From Orbilia blumenaviensis (taxonomy: Eukaryota; Ascomycota; Orbiliomycetes; Orbiliales; Orbiliaceae): a stretch of DNA of 64,000 nucleotides. Position numbers and translations under genes: made by a program. The notes under the pieces are model-generated. The model was given only the letters and a program-made list of their open reading frames with translations, was not told the DNA's origin and did not search any database. This document shows, piece after piece, positions 36,622 through 49,305 of this stretch. Position 1 is the first letter of the stretch, and every line of letters starts with the position of its first letter. The DNA is taken from NCBI GenBank assembly GCA_036872755.1, contig JAVHNS010000001.1, forward strand, positions 682,001 through 746,000, given 5' to 3'.

Positions 36622-38142
36622 ATGGATGCCATTAATTCACGAAATCCCGTGACCTCGATGAATCCGCAACCCCTGATCGTGAAGGCATCACTCAATACTC
36701 TATCCCCAGAAATCCTCCTTTCTATTTTCGAATACATCCCTCCCAGTAGCCATTTCAGCCTTCTATTGATATGTAAATCAATATATCCCACCGCGCATGA
36801 GCTCTATTGGTCAGATATAGAAATAGATTCGGAGTCCAAACTAAAGACCATAAAACAGCTATATTCGTCAGAAGCGGGTTCTCTCAATATCAGCCTGGGA
36901 TGGAGGTTTACAAAGCAATTAACAATCGAGGTCTTAGATGAGGAGGTTGCGGATATACTGGCAGGGTTACTTGATTCAGGGGAGTTAAAACCCCAGCTTA
37001 TCGGGCTCGTCCAGAACAGTAAGTTGTGTCCGACCTTTCTACCAGACCCCATACATCGATATAGCCCAGAATGCAACCAGAGCAGATGCACGCCCATATT
37101 TAGATAGTATATGTACTCACCGCTCGGTTCATAAAAAGTCATAAGAGTATCAGACAAATGCCCAAACCCCCCTGCGCATTCTAAAGAAAAATTCGGAGCC
37201 GCCATAAGAGCGTACTATCAAACCAAACCTCTCGGCAAAATCGATATCGTTCTCCTCGCCGACGATGACCTGCTTGATGCAACCGCGTATACACTCGATT
37301 TCGAGCGTCTAACCAAACTAGCCATAGACAGTGATATAGAGGTTTATGCGCATCCCAACTACCGCGTGGTCGATTTGACGTTCTTGCTGGGCGCCACCCC
37401 GAACTTAACGTTCCTACATGTCAATGTTTCCATCAAACACTTCGATGATGATGATTATGAAAGTGCGGTGAAAGAAGACCCGGAGGTGCTCCAGAATTTC
37501 CAGGAGGCAATTAGTCGGCTAGAGCGGCTAGAAAAACTTGATTTAACTAATTTATTCCGCGATCGATCGTTCTTTCTTATACCACCCGCCAATGTCAAAA
37601 CGCTTCTGCTGGAATGCACAACCACTCCTTCCTGGTGGGTAGAATTATCAAAATGCCCTCTCCCAAAAGTTGAGCATTTAGGCGTTATACACAAAATTAG
37701 AAAGACATGCTGCGAGGATCCATACATATGGTCTCAAGAGGAATATAAGATCACATCTGTCGCTGTTACCACGCTCAAGCGGTTCACGGGAAAGGGACCC
37801 CTTGGACCAGAAGCAGAATTCGACTTTGCGAGCTGCATCCTAGAAGCGAATAAGGGACTCAACGGAAAGCATGATTTCGAAATATACCGGGGGGGTGAAA
37901 TAGTCCCGTATATGGAACGCTGCGCACAAGATCTGATATCTACGTTCACCGTGCTCGTTAAGTCGAACCTGGCACGTCAGACGTGGGGGGACTGGGCAGA
38001 AGAATGGGAAACTGATTACGGGGTGGGCTACAAGCGTGCTCAGTTCGCAAAGGAATGCATTTCGGGTTTGAAGAGGAGGGCAATGTCCAAATATTGGCAC
38101 GAGTCACTTTGGAATGGTTGGGACCGAAGCTACTCCCCTTAA
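36622..38142 (+). CDS. F-box protein
   Basis: F-box proteins link substrates to SCF (Skp1-cullin-F-box) ubiquitin ligases. Two exons, 36622-37018 and 37154-38142, give 461 aa. The donor is GTAAGT; the acceptor is taken as TATCAG, though AAAAAG at 37138 also keeps frame and would add five residues. The F-box is at about residues 24-68 (LNTLSPEILLSIFEYIPPSS, then LLLICKSIYPTAHELYWSDI) with the typical LP-EIL-I pattern in weakened form. After it come irregular Leu-rich stretches (LEKLDLTNLF and others) as in fungal F-box proteins with degenerate LRRs, but no clear repeat array. The C-terminus is Trp/Glu-rich (WGDWAEEWETDYG). Substrate unknown. Fungal genomes hold many such fast-evolving genes. 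Confidence 0.8.
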
Positions 38143-39906
38143 ATTATCGTTTACGATGGTAGTCTCAATACCAGAGCCTGGGTAGCCTTTGATGATTACG
38201 ATCGGTTGAAATTAAAATATTGAGGCTTGGATTTTAGACATAAGGCTGTTATACTTGTAAAAAATGCGCACGATATTTTGAGCTCTAGCAAGCAGTAACC
38301 GAACATATGTTTGGGGTTTTCGATTTGATCAATTGGCCAGAGTCTATAAAACCATTCCAGACACCTAAATGCTATATACCACAATGATAAGGTTGCCTCA
38401 TAAATACTAGTACAACATGTATGCATATAGAGCAGCCAGTGCAATTGAGAGCGATATATATCGCCAAACACACGCGCATACGTAAGCAGCGAGCATCAGC
38501 CGCTACCAAAGGAGTTCAATCCATCTATTCTGAGGTCTATATGGTCCCTTTGATCAATTGAATGCTGACTCCATCCTATAGTGGTATAGAAGTTTAATAT
38601 CACGACCCGAAGATCAAGCCGATCAGCTGAGGGAGCTTTTAAAATGTTGTATTTTGTGAAACAACGCACTTTAAAGGTCTAGTCGTGACCCTCTGTGATA
38701 GGAACTAAAGAGCCATGGTGTGGGGACTTGCTCCAGGGCCCCTCGAGCTATACAGTATGATACTCAGAAATTAGGCCCGTGGGCGGTGGCGTAATATAAA
38801 CCAGTTGTGCTTATCGTACTTCCGAACCCCTCTACAAGACTATTACAAAATATGCTCACATCGCATAATATCTGACATGATGTGAAGTTAAGCATCATGC
38901 ATTGCCTACTTCGGTTCATTATTTGCAACCCTACGCTCGCGATCAGCGTTGCCGCGCATGCCGATCTTGGCCAGAAATCACATGAACCCCGAGTGTTGGA
39001 GGGGATCCTAGATTTTGCATGTTGACATTGGTACACCACTAACTTTTTTATGGGTACTTAGGCCTATATGCCCACAGGTACCCAAAATCCGGACATGCCC
39101 TAACACTCTCGGAATTCTAAACCGGCCTCAAAGTGAATTTGCATACCTTTTCTGTCAGAACAAACTTCAAATATGCCTTGGATACAAGACAAAGATGAGC
39201 ATGGATGGAATTTATATAGCCGCCGCATTAACACCAAACGCAGGATGCATAAACTTACAAATTTACTGTCAGATATAGTCTAAGGGCCCAGATGCACATA
39301 AAGTCTAATTCAAATACGGATTCAAATGCTGATCTACCGGGCAACTCGATTCGATCAATTACAGTATCAAGGGGCGCCAGTTTGACAAAACTCGAATAAC
39401 TTCAAGGCATATTACATATCGTAGCATAAAGCCACTTTTATATGTAATTAGACATCGAGAGCTACCCAGCTCGAGAATAAGGCCAAGAATCCAAAGAATC
39501 CAAATAAATATCTAGATGGTTCCAATTGCTTATACTCGATTATGTATCGATCACTCCGTAGGTATAGTTGAAGCAAATTCAATATAAACTATATCCTCTG
39601 AATGTGACCAAGATAGCTAGTCGGTAATAAAATATGGAAAAGGTTCGGGCAGGTTGAAGATTTCCCATCTATCCGTAGTACGTCATAATAGCGACGGAGC
39701 CATAAGGATTGTGTCTCGGTCCACCAGTGATATAAGGCTCCTGGCGGGTTCGTTAACTTCTCAAGTTGAATCTGACACCAGTCACAGACCTATCCGGTAC
39801 GATCACGGGGCAACCATAATGTCGGCGACGATATATATAGAGGTCCCAACTCCAGTTCGTGATTCATGACGCAACTATTTTTCTAAGTTATCGGTGTGTG
39901 TGGCTA

Positions 39907-39952
39907 CTCTAAACCATTGTGATAATGCACTCTAAACCATTGTGATAGTGCA
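39907..39952 (+). repeat. 23-bp tandem duplication
   Basis: Two adjacent 23-bp units beginning CTCTAAACCATTGTGATA differ at one base (A or G near the end). No gene overlaps it. Confidence 0.9.
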
Positions 39953-42468
39953 AAGTACCGATCGATCGAGGAGGTCCAGGGAGTTTGGCTTTTATAGCGG
40001 CAGGAAGGGATCCGGATATCGGGGCTTCCCGTACGTCTGTCGTCCTAGTCCTAGTGATCCTCCGTAAGCAAGAGAATTGGCGGTGGTTCTCCCGCCTAAA
40101 CAGCAAAAAAGGACAGTTAGGTAACATGAAAACTTGGGGCTTAGTCGTCGGATGCTGATATGTCGATATGTCTTAGAAGATCAATTCAAGACTAAAGTCG
40201 GGGAAATTAATGAATCTTCAACGAGAGTGTAGTATCGTTTGTAGACCTCCGGTAGCAAAAAAGTCCAAGAATGGTAAGTGGATGGTCGATCAATTGGACC
40301 AAGTGAATAAATGGAGTTTCCCGGAGTCCTACATATCGAGAGCTGTATATGATAGACTTATAAAGCAATATCGAAGCTGAATAATCCGGATATCCAAGCT
40401 AGTCGAAGCAGTTTCCAAAGAATCGAATTCAAGCTTCCAACCCAGTCGAAAGGAACCAGATGGTAGCATCGATACTTCTTATATACATCTACCAAACCAG
40501 CCGAATATTCCAAGTTTCCGAGGTGAGAGCCAAGGGAGCTGGGCCTTGTCGAAGTTTTACTAGTGGGTGCATGGAAATCCAATTCTTAGTACCACTAAAC
40601 TACCGAAATACTACGCTGCAAGTCAATGTACTTGCGCAATCATTTTATACAACATGCAACAAACTTGTAAGAGGCAAAGAGAAAACAAAGGATGTGTACG
40701 TATACAGAGGTCTCTAGCCGGAGCGTCGACGGCCGGGAAGGCTTGGAACCCGTCCGGTTATGCATAATGCATCAATTGCCCCGACTCTGATAGGGTGTAC
40801 ACGTACGTGTACATGTAACACTGCAAGCCGGTACATTGACCGGGTTTCAGATTCTCCAATATCAGCCACAATATAGCGTCTATATTGGTCAGGGGAAGTA
40901 TTGCCAGAATAGTGGGACCGGTTAACCGGTTCCCAAGAGCCAACCGAGAGCTATGTAGACATGTACTTTGGGATGGAGCTAGGTCTCTTTGAGAATCGAA
41001 TCTAGGAAAACCGATAGTAGCTTTAGATGTGATACTTGGGTTACCGGAACTTCGCTTGACATGCCCCGGGGAAGGTCCCCGAGGTCTATCGAGTCGATAG
41101 TGCTCGTTTTTGACAGTCGTACACTGGTATCGCAGTTCGGGACGTAAATACCTGCACAAGAATTGTATCCTCTACCTCACGCAATTCTGTAGCAATCTGC
41201 TCATGCTAAACTTTGAGGTGCTGGATTAGCAGCTCTGGAATATAAAGCTATAATTCCTGAACCATATATAATATTATAATAATTCAAATTCATAATAAAT
41301 TTCGCTATAGCAAAGTATGAGTATGTTTGAATTTACCTTTGAGGCTGGGCATATAAGTATCGCACATGTGGTGCCTTAGATAATTGGTATTAATTAATTA
41401 ATACCTCTTACGATTATAAATACGAGTGTGCTCTGTATCCCTGTTGAGATCTCAATCATCAAGTCCTCAAACTCAGCTCCAGGTCGATTTACCTTGTCGA
41501 CTGCAGGCTAGACGAACTCCGACCACGATCCTTCGCCCAGAACGAAATTATCACTGACTTCCAAATCCTTTGGCCAAAGCACGTGGCCTGCACACCCTTC
41601 CATCTACCAAAAAACCTAAATTCGGTTCCAGGAAGCTTCCCAAACGGTTAGACTGACATACCAAAATCTGCATGTAAGCTTTTGAGGACTTCTTTCTGCA
41701 TTATGCACGGTCCGCGGGGAACTAACCCTAGACATCCATCGATCCTTTGTTCTGACGCAAGTTGGTGAGTTATTGTCCCATTTGGGTATGTACAGACTTC
41801 ACGCAACCACGTCGATATCGACAGGCTGAATGCCGCAGATGTTTCTTTTCCTGTTGTCGTCCCAATTGTCACAACAGCAACCTTTTTTTTCATTGCCAAG
41901 TGGAAACGACAACGGAGTTTGGCGTGTGGCATGTACCTGCCGGCGGGTTCCACGGGTTGGGATTATGGAGCTGTCAGCTGTGGTACCACCATGGTCTGTC
42001 AGCTTTGTATTCGGCAGCAGGTCCAGTGCGAATGGGGTACTGGATCTCTAAAGCCTTGGTACCATCATCATCCATAAGCTTGCGCTTGACGGCCTTTCAA
42101 TTCCGAAGCTACGTTCTCCCACGTGGGTCATAATTATGAGAGATAATAGATATCAAAGGATTCACCGAGCATTTGTCAGTATAACATTATAACACATTTT
42201 GGTTTGTCCTTTTCGTAACGTTAGCCCTATAGCTCGAGCTCTTTCAAGCGCCCAAGTATCTGTCATTCATGAGTCACGAGCCGCGTTTTCAGAAAAACCT
42301 TTTTATTCCTGCCATGCAGCCGGTTACCGATCCTTTCACAGGCTGCGTGCACATGGAAAGAACCGAAGATCTCGATACGTTCTGAGGGCTGACAACTTCA
42401 ACAGATTTCCTTGGCCGAATGGGGCTGAAGCGTGTTGTTTTTTTTTAGGGATGGTTTTGTGTGTTCAA

Positions 42469-42509
<41 letters not shown>
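42469..42509 (+). repeat. Poly-A run, 41 nt
   Basis: A run of 41 A. I found no matching direct repeat on either side and no coding homology upstream. Confidence 0.9.
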
Positions 42510-42511
<2 letters not shown>

Positions 42512-43644
42512 TACTTTAGATGTTGGAATCAAAGTATCCCTGTCGTTTTAGGAAAAGCTCACACCCCACGGCAGCTTCAATAGATAGTTACTTGCGCGAA
42601 AAAATGAACGAAGAAGGTCAGAAAGCTTTCCAAGTTTTGGAACCCATGGTACATACGTTCTTTGACGTCGCCGGATGAGCCGAAAACATCTACAAATGAC
42701 GATTTTGCATTTAGCGATTTTAATTTGGACAGAAAGGGAAACCGGGGAAAACTTGAGATCTTAATGCACAATTATTGAATACCTTTCTTTTCCGACGAAC
42801 CCCCCAAAGTTGGGGGTCTTTTCTTCAAGGATTCCCTTTCGCGCCCGTCGCAGATCCGGCTGCAACTTCGGTGGTCACGCAAGCAAAGCTGCAGCCTTCA
42901 CGGCCTTTTTAAGGGTTAGGGAAAAAACTGAAATAGATTTGCCATCGTTTTTTGTTTCTGGGCGTTGGACCCGACTGTCGAAGAATCCTAGGAGGGTACT
43001 CGTATTACTCTCGTACTTGATTCGTCGGCTTTTATTCTTTCAGAAAACCATCGATAGACGATATTTTTTGATCCAGGATGAACGTCGTCAAGAGTGGACC
43101 AAAAAAAAAACAAAAAAACAGGCATCCAGAGTTGGATTGGTCTGTCGAGAAAAAAAAAGCTCCACCTGCCCCCGCGAGAGCTCTCCGCTCCATGTAACCA
43201 TACGGCGGCTTATCTGTTATCTACGTATAATGTAGGGTGGTATGTGGTGTCTATCATGATAACAAAAGCTGAAGGTCCTCGGGGAATGCGCCAAAAAGAA
43301 AATCTCCATTTTTTTCAGACGAAAGGTGGCTCTTTTTTCCCTTTCGACTTCTCCACATACGGTCTTTTACTCGCTGCACTCCGGGAATAGTCACAAGGGC
43401 TAGCTAACTTGTCAGTTTTTTGTCGGGGGGCAATATGTATATCATCGCGCAATCAACTCCAGATGGCATGACATAATGTTACGGAGAGAATGTGAGAAAT
43501 AGCGCTTTTCAGATGTAGTGCTCATCTGGATAATCCATTCCCTTGAGATCATTGTTTAAAAATATCATCATTGTGAAGGGATCTATGGACTTTACCAGCC
43601 GTGTTTTCGTCATAAGTAGCTGGGTTCAGCATTCCATGGGATCT

Positions 43645-43681
43645 AAAAAAAAAAAAAAAAAAAGAGAGAGAGAGAGAGAGA
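43645..43681 (+). repeat. A19 followed by (GA)9 microsatellite
   Basis: A pure A run passes directly into alternating GA. It is non-coding. Confidence 0.9.
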
Positions 43682-45229
43682 CTACGGGGAGGTATCGGTT
43701 GTGATTATAAAGCTTAATAGATGTTTGTTCGCATGGTTGAGCGTTTCTTATTGATTGTTCGGCGCCGCATATCGATAGTTGCGATGGCCCCGAGTGCAAA
43801 CGGCCAAGCAGGAAGGGTTTGGGTTTACCCAAGCGCGAAACAACATGCACGAGAAACAGGTTTCGGTGAATATTCTGAAGGGAAACAATGGGTGCATGTC
43901 GATGGCGAAGGGTCGGCTGGTTGCTGAAATCGTCCTGGCGATGTGCCTCAACAACACCTATTGAAAGTGCACCATGATGCGCTCTCGAGGAGCGTCTCCG
44001 GATTTTGTCGGGAGACACCGGGAGTCTGGTTTTCTGGGAGACCAAGCCAAGGGCATACGGAGTCCCCAGTCTTGAGAAAAAAAAAAGTCGCACAGTTCCG
44101 TCCTTGTTCGGCCTGTCAAAATATCTCGACACAGTTTATGCACGAAGGTTTGGGCTGACGAGAGACGACACCAGATTAGTCGCAAAGCTAAAGGTGTCGG
44201 CTAGCGTCCATTATGCATATGAGATGATCAGATTGGGCTTAGTTTCTCCAATGTCAACACACGGAGAACAAACTGTGCAGCCGTCTTACGAATCCTCAGC
44301 CTTCCCTTTTTATCGGTGCGGGTCTGCAAGCGCTCGATGAAGGCGGATTTAATTCTGGACTTCACGCTTGGTGCTTTGGTACGCACGACCAAATTTCTTG
44401 AACTATGAAGCCTCTCAATCGAACGCTCGAGACGTAAATCCAGTGTGCCCAACGGAGGGTTTCGATGCATAGCTGCTTAATTGGCTTCGTGCCGCCGGCC
44501 TCTCTTTTCACATATTATATCAAGAGATGTTATGCAGGGCGAGCACATAATATTTCTGTACGAAGCAACGACCATTTCTCGTCCAATCCGGGCGTCGCCG
44601 GATCCGTTGTCAACCGATCCCTTGAGGTTGTGAAGCGTGAAGATCGGATCTGGCGCAACCAGCGCCCCAGTTTGAAACCTTTTTTGTTCAGTTCATCTCC
44701 TTCTTTCGGAAAAATTTGCCTGCTTGCCATCGAGATTCACGGATGCATGTAGGACAGAAACACGGGTCGCTTCGCGAGCTCTGAAAGGGGCACCAGAGAA
44801 ACCCAGGCGGAGGTGCCAAATGCCGGCGGGTTTGCTAGGTCGGGGACGATTATCGGCTAATCAGAAAACTAGGAAGAGGATCGTTAATCTTAACACTTTG
44901 CCTGTTAAACTTGGTGCGGGTGGCTTCTTTAATTTCTCTTCCATGCAGTGCATGCAGCGCCAACGAGGTTTGATTGAGAAGGCAAATTAACAATCTTGAG
45001 AAAGCTTGTTCCTTTCATCTAAATATTGAAGAAAGTTCGCGATCCCGATGGAAATTGAATGTCAATCAAAATCCCTTTCTGTTGAAATGTCAATGTTATA
45101 ATACATAAATGAATGTCGTTGTGTTATTTTTAGAACTCGGCAGGGAATTTTGGTGTTTTGTTTGATAGAAAATATTCAAAATTTGATATTGGTAATATTT
45201 GTTGGCCCGCTGGCAGGTTATTGGCACAC

Positions 45230-45232
<3 letters not shown>

Positions 45233-45263
<31 letters not shown>
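45233..45263 (+). repeat. Poly-T run, 31 nt
   Basis: A run of 31 T; a second run of 22 T lies at 45414-45435. Both fall in the gene-poor stretch. Confidence 0.9.
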
Positions 45264-45264
<1 letters not shown>

Positions 45265-47303
45265 TTTGTTTCTTTCGAGGTTGGTGGAATGAATTTGCTC
45301 AACCGGATACTTTAGCTCTCCTGAATGAGAAATTAGGAAGCCATTATTATGTTTTATCAAATTTTTTGATAAAAATCTTTATTTTTTTTTTCCCTTTGAG
45401 GTCTCAAGATGGCTTTTTTTTTTTTTTTTTTTTTTGGCTTTGGTGCAACCTGCTGAATGGATGATTTCGTATGGGCTTTCCTTCCAGAGCAACAAGGCTA
45501 CAGGAAACCCATGTACCAGACAGCAGGACGTCTAGGCTTCGATTGACCTCGAATTCTATGATGATCAGGTATCTTTTGACGTGACCCGTGTCCCGCTCAT
45601 GGCCTCCAGTGGTAGCACGTCATTTGAAAGGGGTATGGGCGTGCGGATCACTCCACTAGAAATACCTACATTCTGCATGGCATGGCCGAAGACTTCGGGT
45701 CATACCTCGCCTGAAGTTCTATTTTTTACCGGTGGCTCTTGCTGGCAAAATGTATTTTTGTCGCCTTCGCTGGAGGCGGGACCTGTGTCAAGGCAGATAC
45801 TAAATATGTTGTTGTTGTTGTATGCAGTGAGTACATACTTAGACATAGCACATACCAAAGTATGTACTGCAATACTGAATGACTAGACTTTACCTTGCCT
45901 TCTCCATCTGACCTGGCTGTTTGACTGAGGCGGTGGCCTTGATGATCCATCCACTGGAGCCACGGCGAGAAATCATCCGACGGTGTTGTTCCTGAGTTCT
46001 GCCTCGATGCTGCCGGGAAGGGACCAGGTTCGGCTGTTGCTTCCAGATGGATGATGAGACTAGCCGCTTCTATTCCTAGAGAGCTACAGAGCTTCCACAC
46101 GGCCCCCCTTTTGGCCTGGCTTGGCAGCAACGCAATGGGGCTTGTCTGTTTCGCGAGATTTGATGGGAGCACTCAGGAGGAGTCTTCGACTGCAATCCCA
46201 AAACCTCTTTCAATCAGAACGGCAAGAGAGGAACCAACCAACTGATTTGAACACAGATCAGAGTCTCTCTAGGAGAGCAAAACTAGCGAATACCCACCTG
46301 CTCCTCCTTTTCGGCTTAAAGGGGTTTTGTGTCCAAGAGAACCTCCCAAGACGGAGGTCGAGGGATTTGCTGCTTGACTTGCTTGCATAATGGTCCGCCG
46401 CTTGTTTGCTTTTCTCTCCTTTTCAGACCGTGGATACTAGTTGCGTACTGCTACACTACACTGGCTGATGGTTCGGTTTGGGGGTGCCAGAAGTCCCAAG
46501 ATATCCTTGAACCATGGCCGGCTTGATAAGAAATGCCACCGGCAGAAGTTTTTTTCTCTGGATTTTTATTTTTCTGGAGGGTGGGAGCCCTCGAGGATGC
46601 TTCGGACAGGCCTTTCTTGACGTGTGAGCCTATGCTAAATGCATTGTAGTCTGGACGAATTGTGCACCAAACAGAGATGTCGGAGAGCCAATGATGAGGG
46701 CTCGAATGGCCTGGCTGTTCATTGGCTCACCCGAACGGTGCCTGGGCTCCTTTTCCCACAGGTCAAGATTCGCAATCTTGTCTGTGATATCAAGGAAAAG
46801 AAGAAAATATCCTCCACTCTCGCAAAAAGCAAAAAATAGGAAAAAGATGCTAGGCTTAGGGGGAACCAGCGAGAAAACGGTGGAAAAGCAATTATCATAG
46901 ACTATCCCAGAGCATAGCAACATGGATGAGTGACACTCACATCCCTCTCACTTCGCGGGAGAAGACGCAGCAGGGATCGAGGAGCCAGCCAAGATGTGAC
47001 TGGGAGCGAGGCCAATTTTACGAAAGGTCCCAACCTCCCTGGCGTTGCCTGCATAATTTGAGGAGGCTGTAAAGTTGTTATGGTGTGAGGTCCATCTCAC
47101 TATCTCAGGCCGACTGGTACATAAGGGACGACCATCCCCTAATATCCTTCATTTTTATCTTCATCCTTCACAAACGTAACATTCGTTCCCGAAAGTTAAT
47201 ACTTCTTCCATTAATTCAACTTCCTCCAACCTTCGTCTTTCGCTTCAATACATCGAAAACCACTTCGGTTCTTTAATAATCAACCAAACCAAAAACATTC
47301 AAA

Positions 47304-47636
47304 ATGCAGTTCAGACTTGTTGCCCTTGCCCTTGCTTTCACCGCCGGTGTTAACGCCTACGGCACTCAGACGTATGTGATATATAATTCTATCCGACAAT
47401 CAAATGGATAAGAGAGGGAACAGTAAAGACTAATCTAGCGTTTTATAGAAACGGAACCAATGCCACCTCGACTGGTCTCCCAACCCCAACCCCAACTGAG
47501 AACGCTGCCTGGTCCAACGCCGTCAGCATGGGTGGTCTCGCCCTCGCTGTTGCCGGTGTTGTCGCTGCTGTATGTGCATCGTAATCCTATTTTATTTTCA
47601 AGCATTTGTCTGACAATTTATCAATAGGCCTTCTAA
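47304..47636 (+). CDS. Small secreted, possibly GPI-anchored protein
   Basis: Three exons, 47304-47371, 47449-47569 and 47628-47636, give 65 aa. Donors are both GTATGT and acceptors TTATAG and CAATAG; the last exon is only Ala-Phe-stop. Residues 1 to about 18 form a signal peptide (MQFRLVALALAFTAGVNA). The mature part is about 25 residues, with two N-glycosylation sequons (NGT and NAT) and a short Pro-Thr repeat. The last about 20 residues are hydrophobic (AVSMGGLALAVAGVVAAAF), preceded by small residues, as in GPI-attachment signals; a plain membrane segment is the alternative. The leader is CT-rich, then CAAACC-rich, and AAAATG is a strong start, suggesting high expression. I do not recognise the family. 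Such tiny wall or membrane proteins are common in fungi. Confidence 0.72.
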
Positions 47637-49305
47637 GCGTCTTGCCCTTATCTAAATAAAAACCTCTTGACGCCTCTTTCCTTTCGACGCATCTACGCAT
47701 TATACCCAGCATTCTCGGTTCCTCCCGACTTCGGTCCCGAAGTTTCAACACTGTTTATTCCAGTTGTGGGAAAATACCAAAGAAAGTCCTTAATTGCATG
47801 GCGTCTTTCGATGTATTTAAGTCATAATTTTTAATGCATCCCGCTTCTTCGTTTCGCCTTTTTGCCCCTTCTGAGTCTTTATGGGTGTTATTTCCTTTGA
47901 CTGTTTATATTGGGATCCTTAGAGTTGTTTTATTGTTGATGGCCTTTCTCTAATACCACTTTACGCTTTTTCTACCTCAATTTATTATGAATCCTTTAGT
48001 GGGTGTAGTCGTTCGCAATAGTTTGTGTTTCTTGTATATGGCTGAATCTCAAATCGTTTTTGTCAGCCTGCATGAACATTAACCAATTGTAGTCGTCGGA
48101 TGTGCCGTTGACTTTGCGTTGCCTTCAGCCTCAAAGACAGGAGCTAAACTGCAGGTGGCCGCTCAGTCTTGTGACACCTCAGCCAGCCACCCAGCCGGCT
48201 GTTGTAACCATGTAATGATACGCAGCCTGGCATGCTTGATTCTATATATAACTCAGTACCGTCTACGACTTAAAAATTCTAGAATTTAAATTCTTTATTC
48301 TTTATTTTGTAATACGTCTGTGCTACGTACTAGCGTCCCGAGAATGTGATCTTGAATACACATCTTCCGATATAGCATTTTATGAGAATATTTTCACTCG
48401 CACAATAAACAAATATTTCCATGTTACTATATGTTTTAAGGCCTGCATTCCACGATTCCCCTGAATTCTTAGCGACATTAAAATTGCTCTTCCCTTTCTT
48501 TCTCGGGCCAGTACAGCATATATATCAAATCCCGAGCTAGCGATATAGCGATCCGGTCAAACGCAGCTTGCCTCCCCATGTGTAAATTATGGCACGATCA
48601 TAGCGTAGTTTCTAGAACCGGACAAACAGGCGGTCAACACGGCGTGACGTCGGTTGAGGTACAGTTGGCTGTTGTGGCACCTTCTCGTCTATGGCGATAG
48701 TACGCTCGGTACTTCTACGGATGTATCTTCTACTTCCTCCGAATCTGTGGTCATCTCGATGTCAATAGTACTCGCCAGATATCAATCTTCAGAAAATAGA
48801 AACGATGCATCGTAGAATAGAGTAATTTTCATGAGTTCTAGCAGCCCGTCGAACTTGCGTGTCCTTTCCAAGCAGACAAAATAAATTAATTGCCGCGCTT
48901 CGTTATTAGCGGTTGTAATACTGTAGTGCTGCTACTTTGCTGTGCTATACCTGCCACAAACACGAAAACCTCCCACAGACGTACTCCTCCTAAGCTACCT
49001 ACCTCACCATAATCACGACCCCCCCCATCACCACCACTCATCGCCATCTGCCATCCGTACCGGCATCTATAACCACCCCCCTTATATCTCTCATCCTCCC
49101 GTATACAGTATTCTATAGCTGTCGACAAGATCCCTATATCCTCCGAAGCCCCTTTGTCGACTTTTCCTCTTCCTGCAACGTTAGCGCTTCTTTAAACTCG
49201 CATTACCCTCTATCTTTCATCCATTGTCGCGCTCTTATGCCATCCCACTAGCCTCCTAACATCTCCATTTTCCCTTTCTCCATCTGTTAGACTTCAGTCG
49301 CGACA
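47637..49305. other. Intergenic, 1.67 kb
   Basis: 3' flank of the 65-aa gene, then the promoter and leader of clathrin heavy chain. The leader side (about 49140-49305) is pyrimidine-rich. No gene is seen; a minus-strand frame at 48886-49128 has no family features. Confidence 0.6.

Larger units (their letters stand above)
38143..47303. other. Gene-poor region, 9.2 kb
   Basis: I find no complete gene. Long frames here either lack an ATG or are mirrored by equal frames on the other strand (for example 40758-41159, 41648-42133 and 45726-46172). It contains the homopolymer and dinucleotide tracts listed separately and a 23-bp tandem duplication at 39907-39952. The last about 250 bp is pyrimidine-rich, then A/C-rich, before the ATG at 47304, typical of a well-expressed fungal promoter and leader. 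Confidence 0.5.

Noticed and set aside
40224..40245. AGTGTAGTATC, resembling the U2 snRNA branch-recognition region
   Set aside because: The sequence on either side does not match U2, so it is a chance 11-mer.
40758..41159. 133-codon minus-strand open frame
   Set aside because: It opens at GTG, with no recognisable domain and no supporting splice pattern.
41648..42133. Cys/Trp-rich plus-strand frame and overlapping minus-strand frame
   Set aside because: Both open at GTG and compete for the same DNA; no signal peptide or Cys pattern of a known effector family.
45726..46172. 148-codon minus-strand open frame
   Set aside because: It contains internal splice-like sites and low-complexity Thr/Ser parts, no family signature, and overlaps equally open frames on the other strand.
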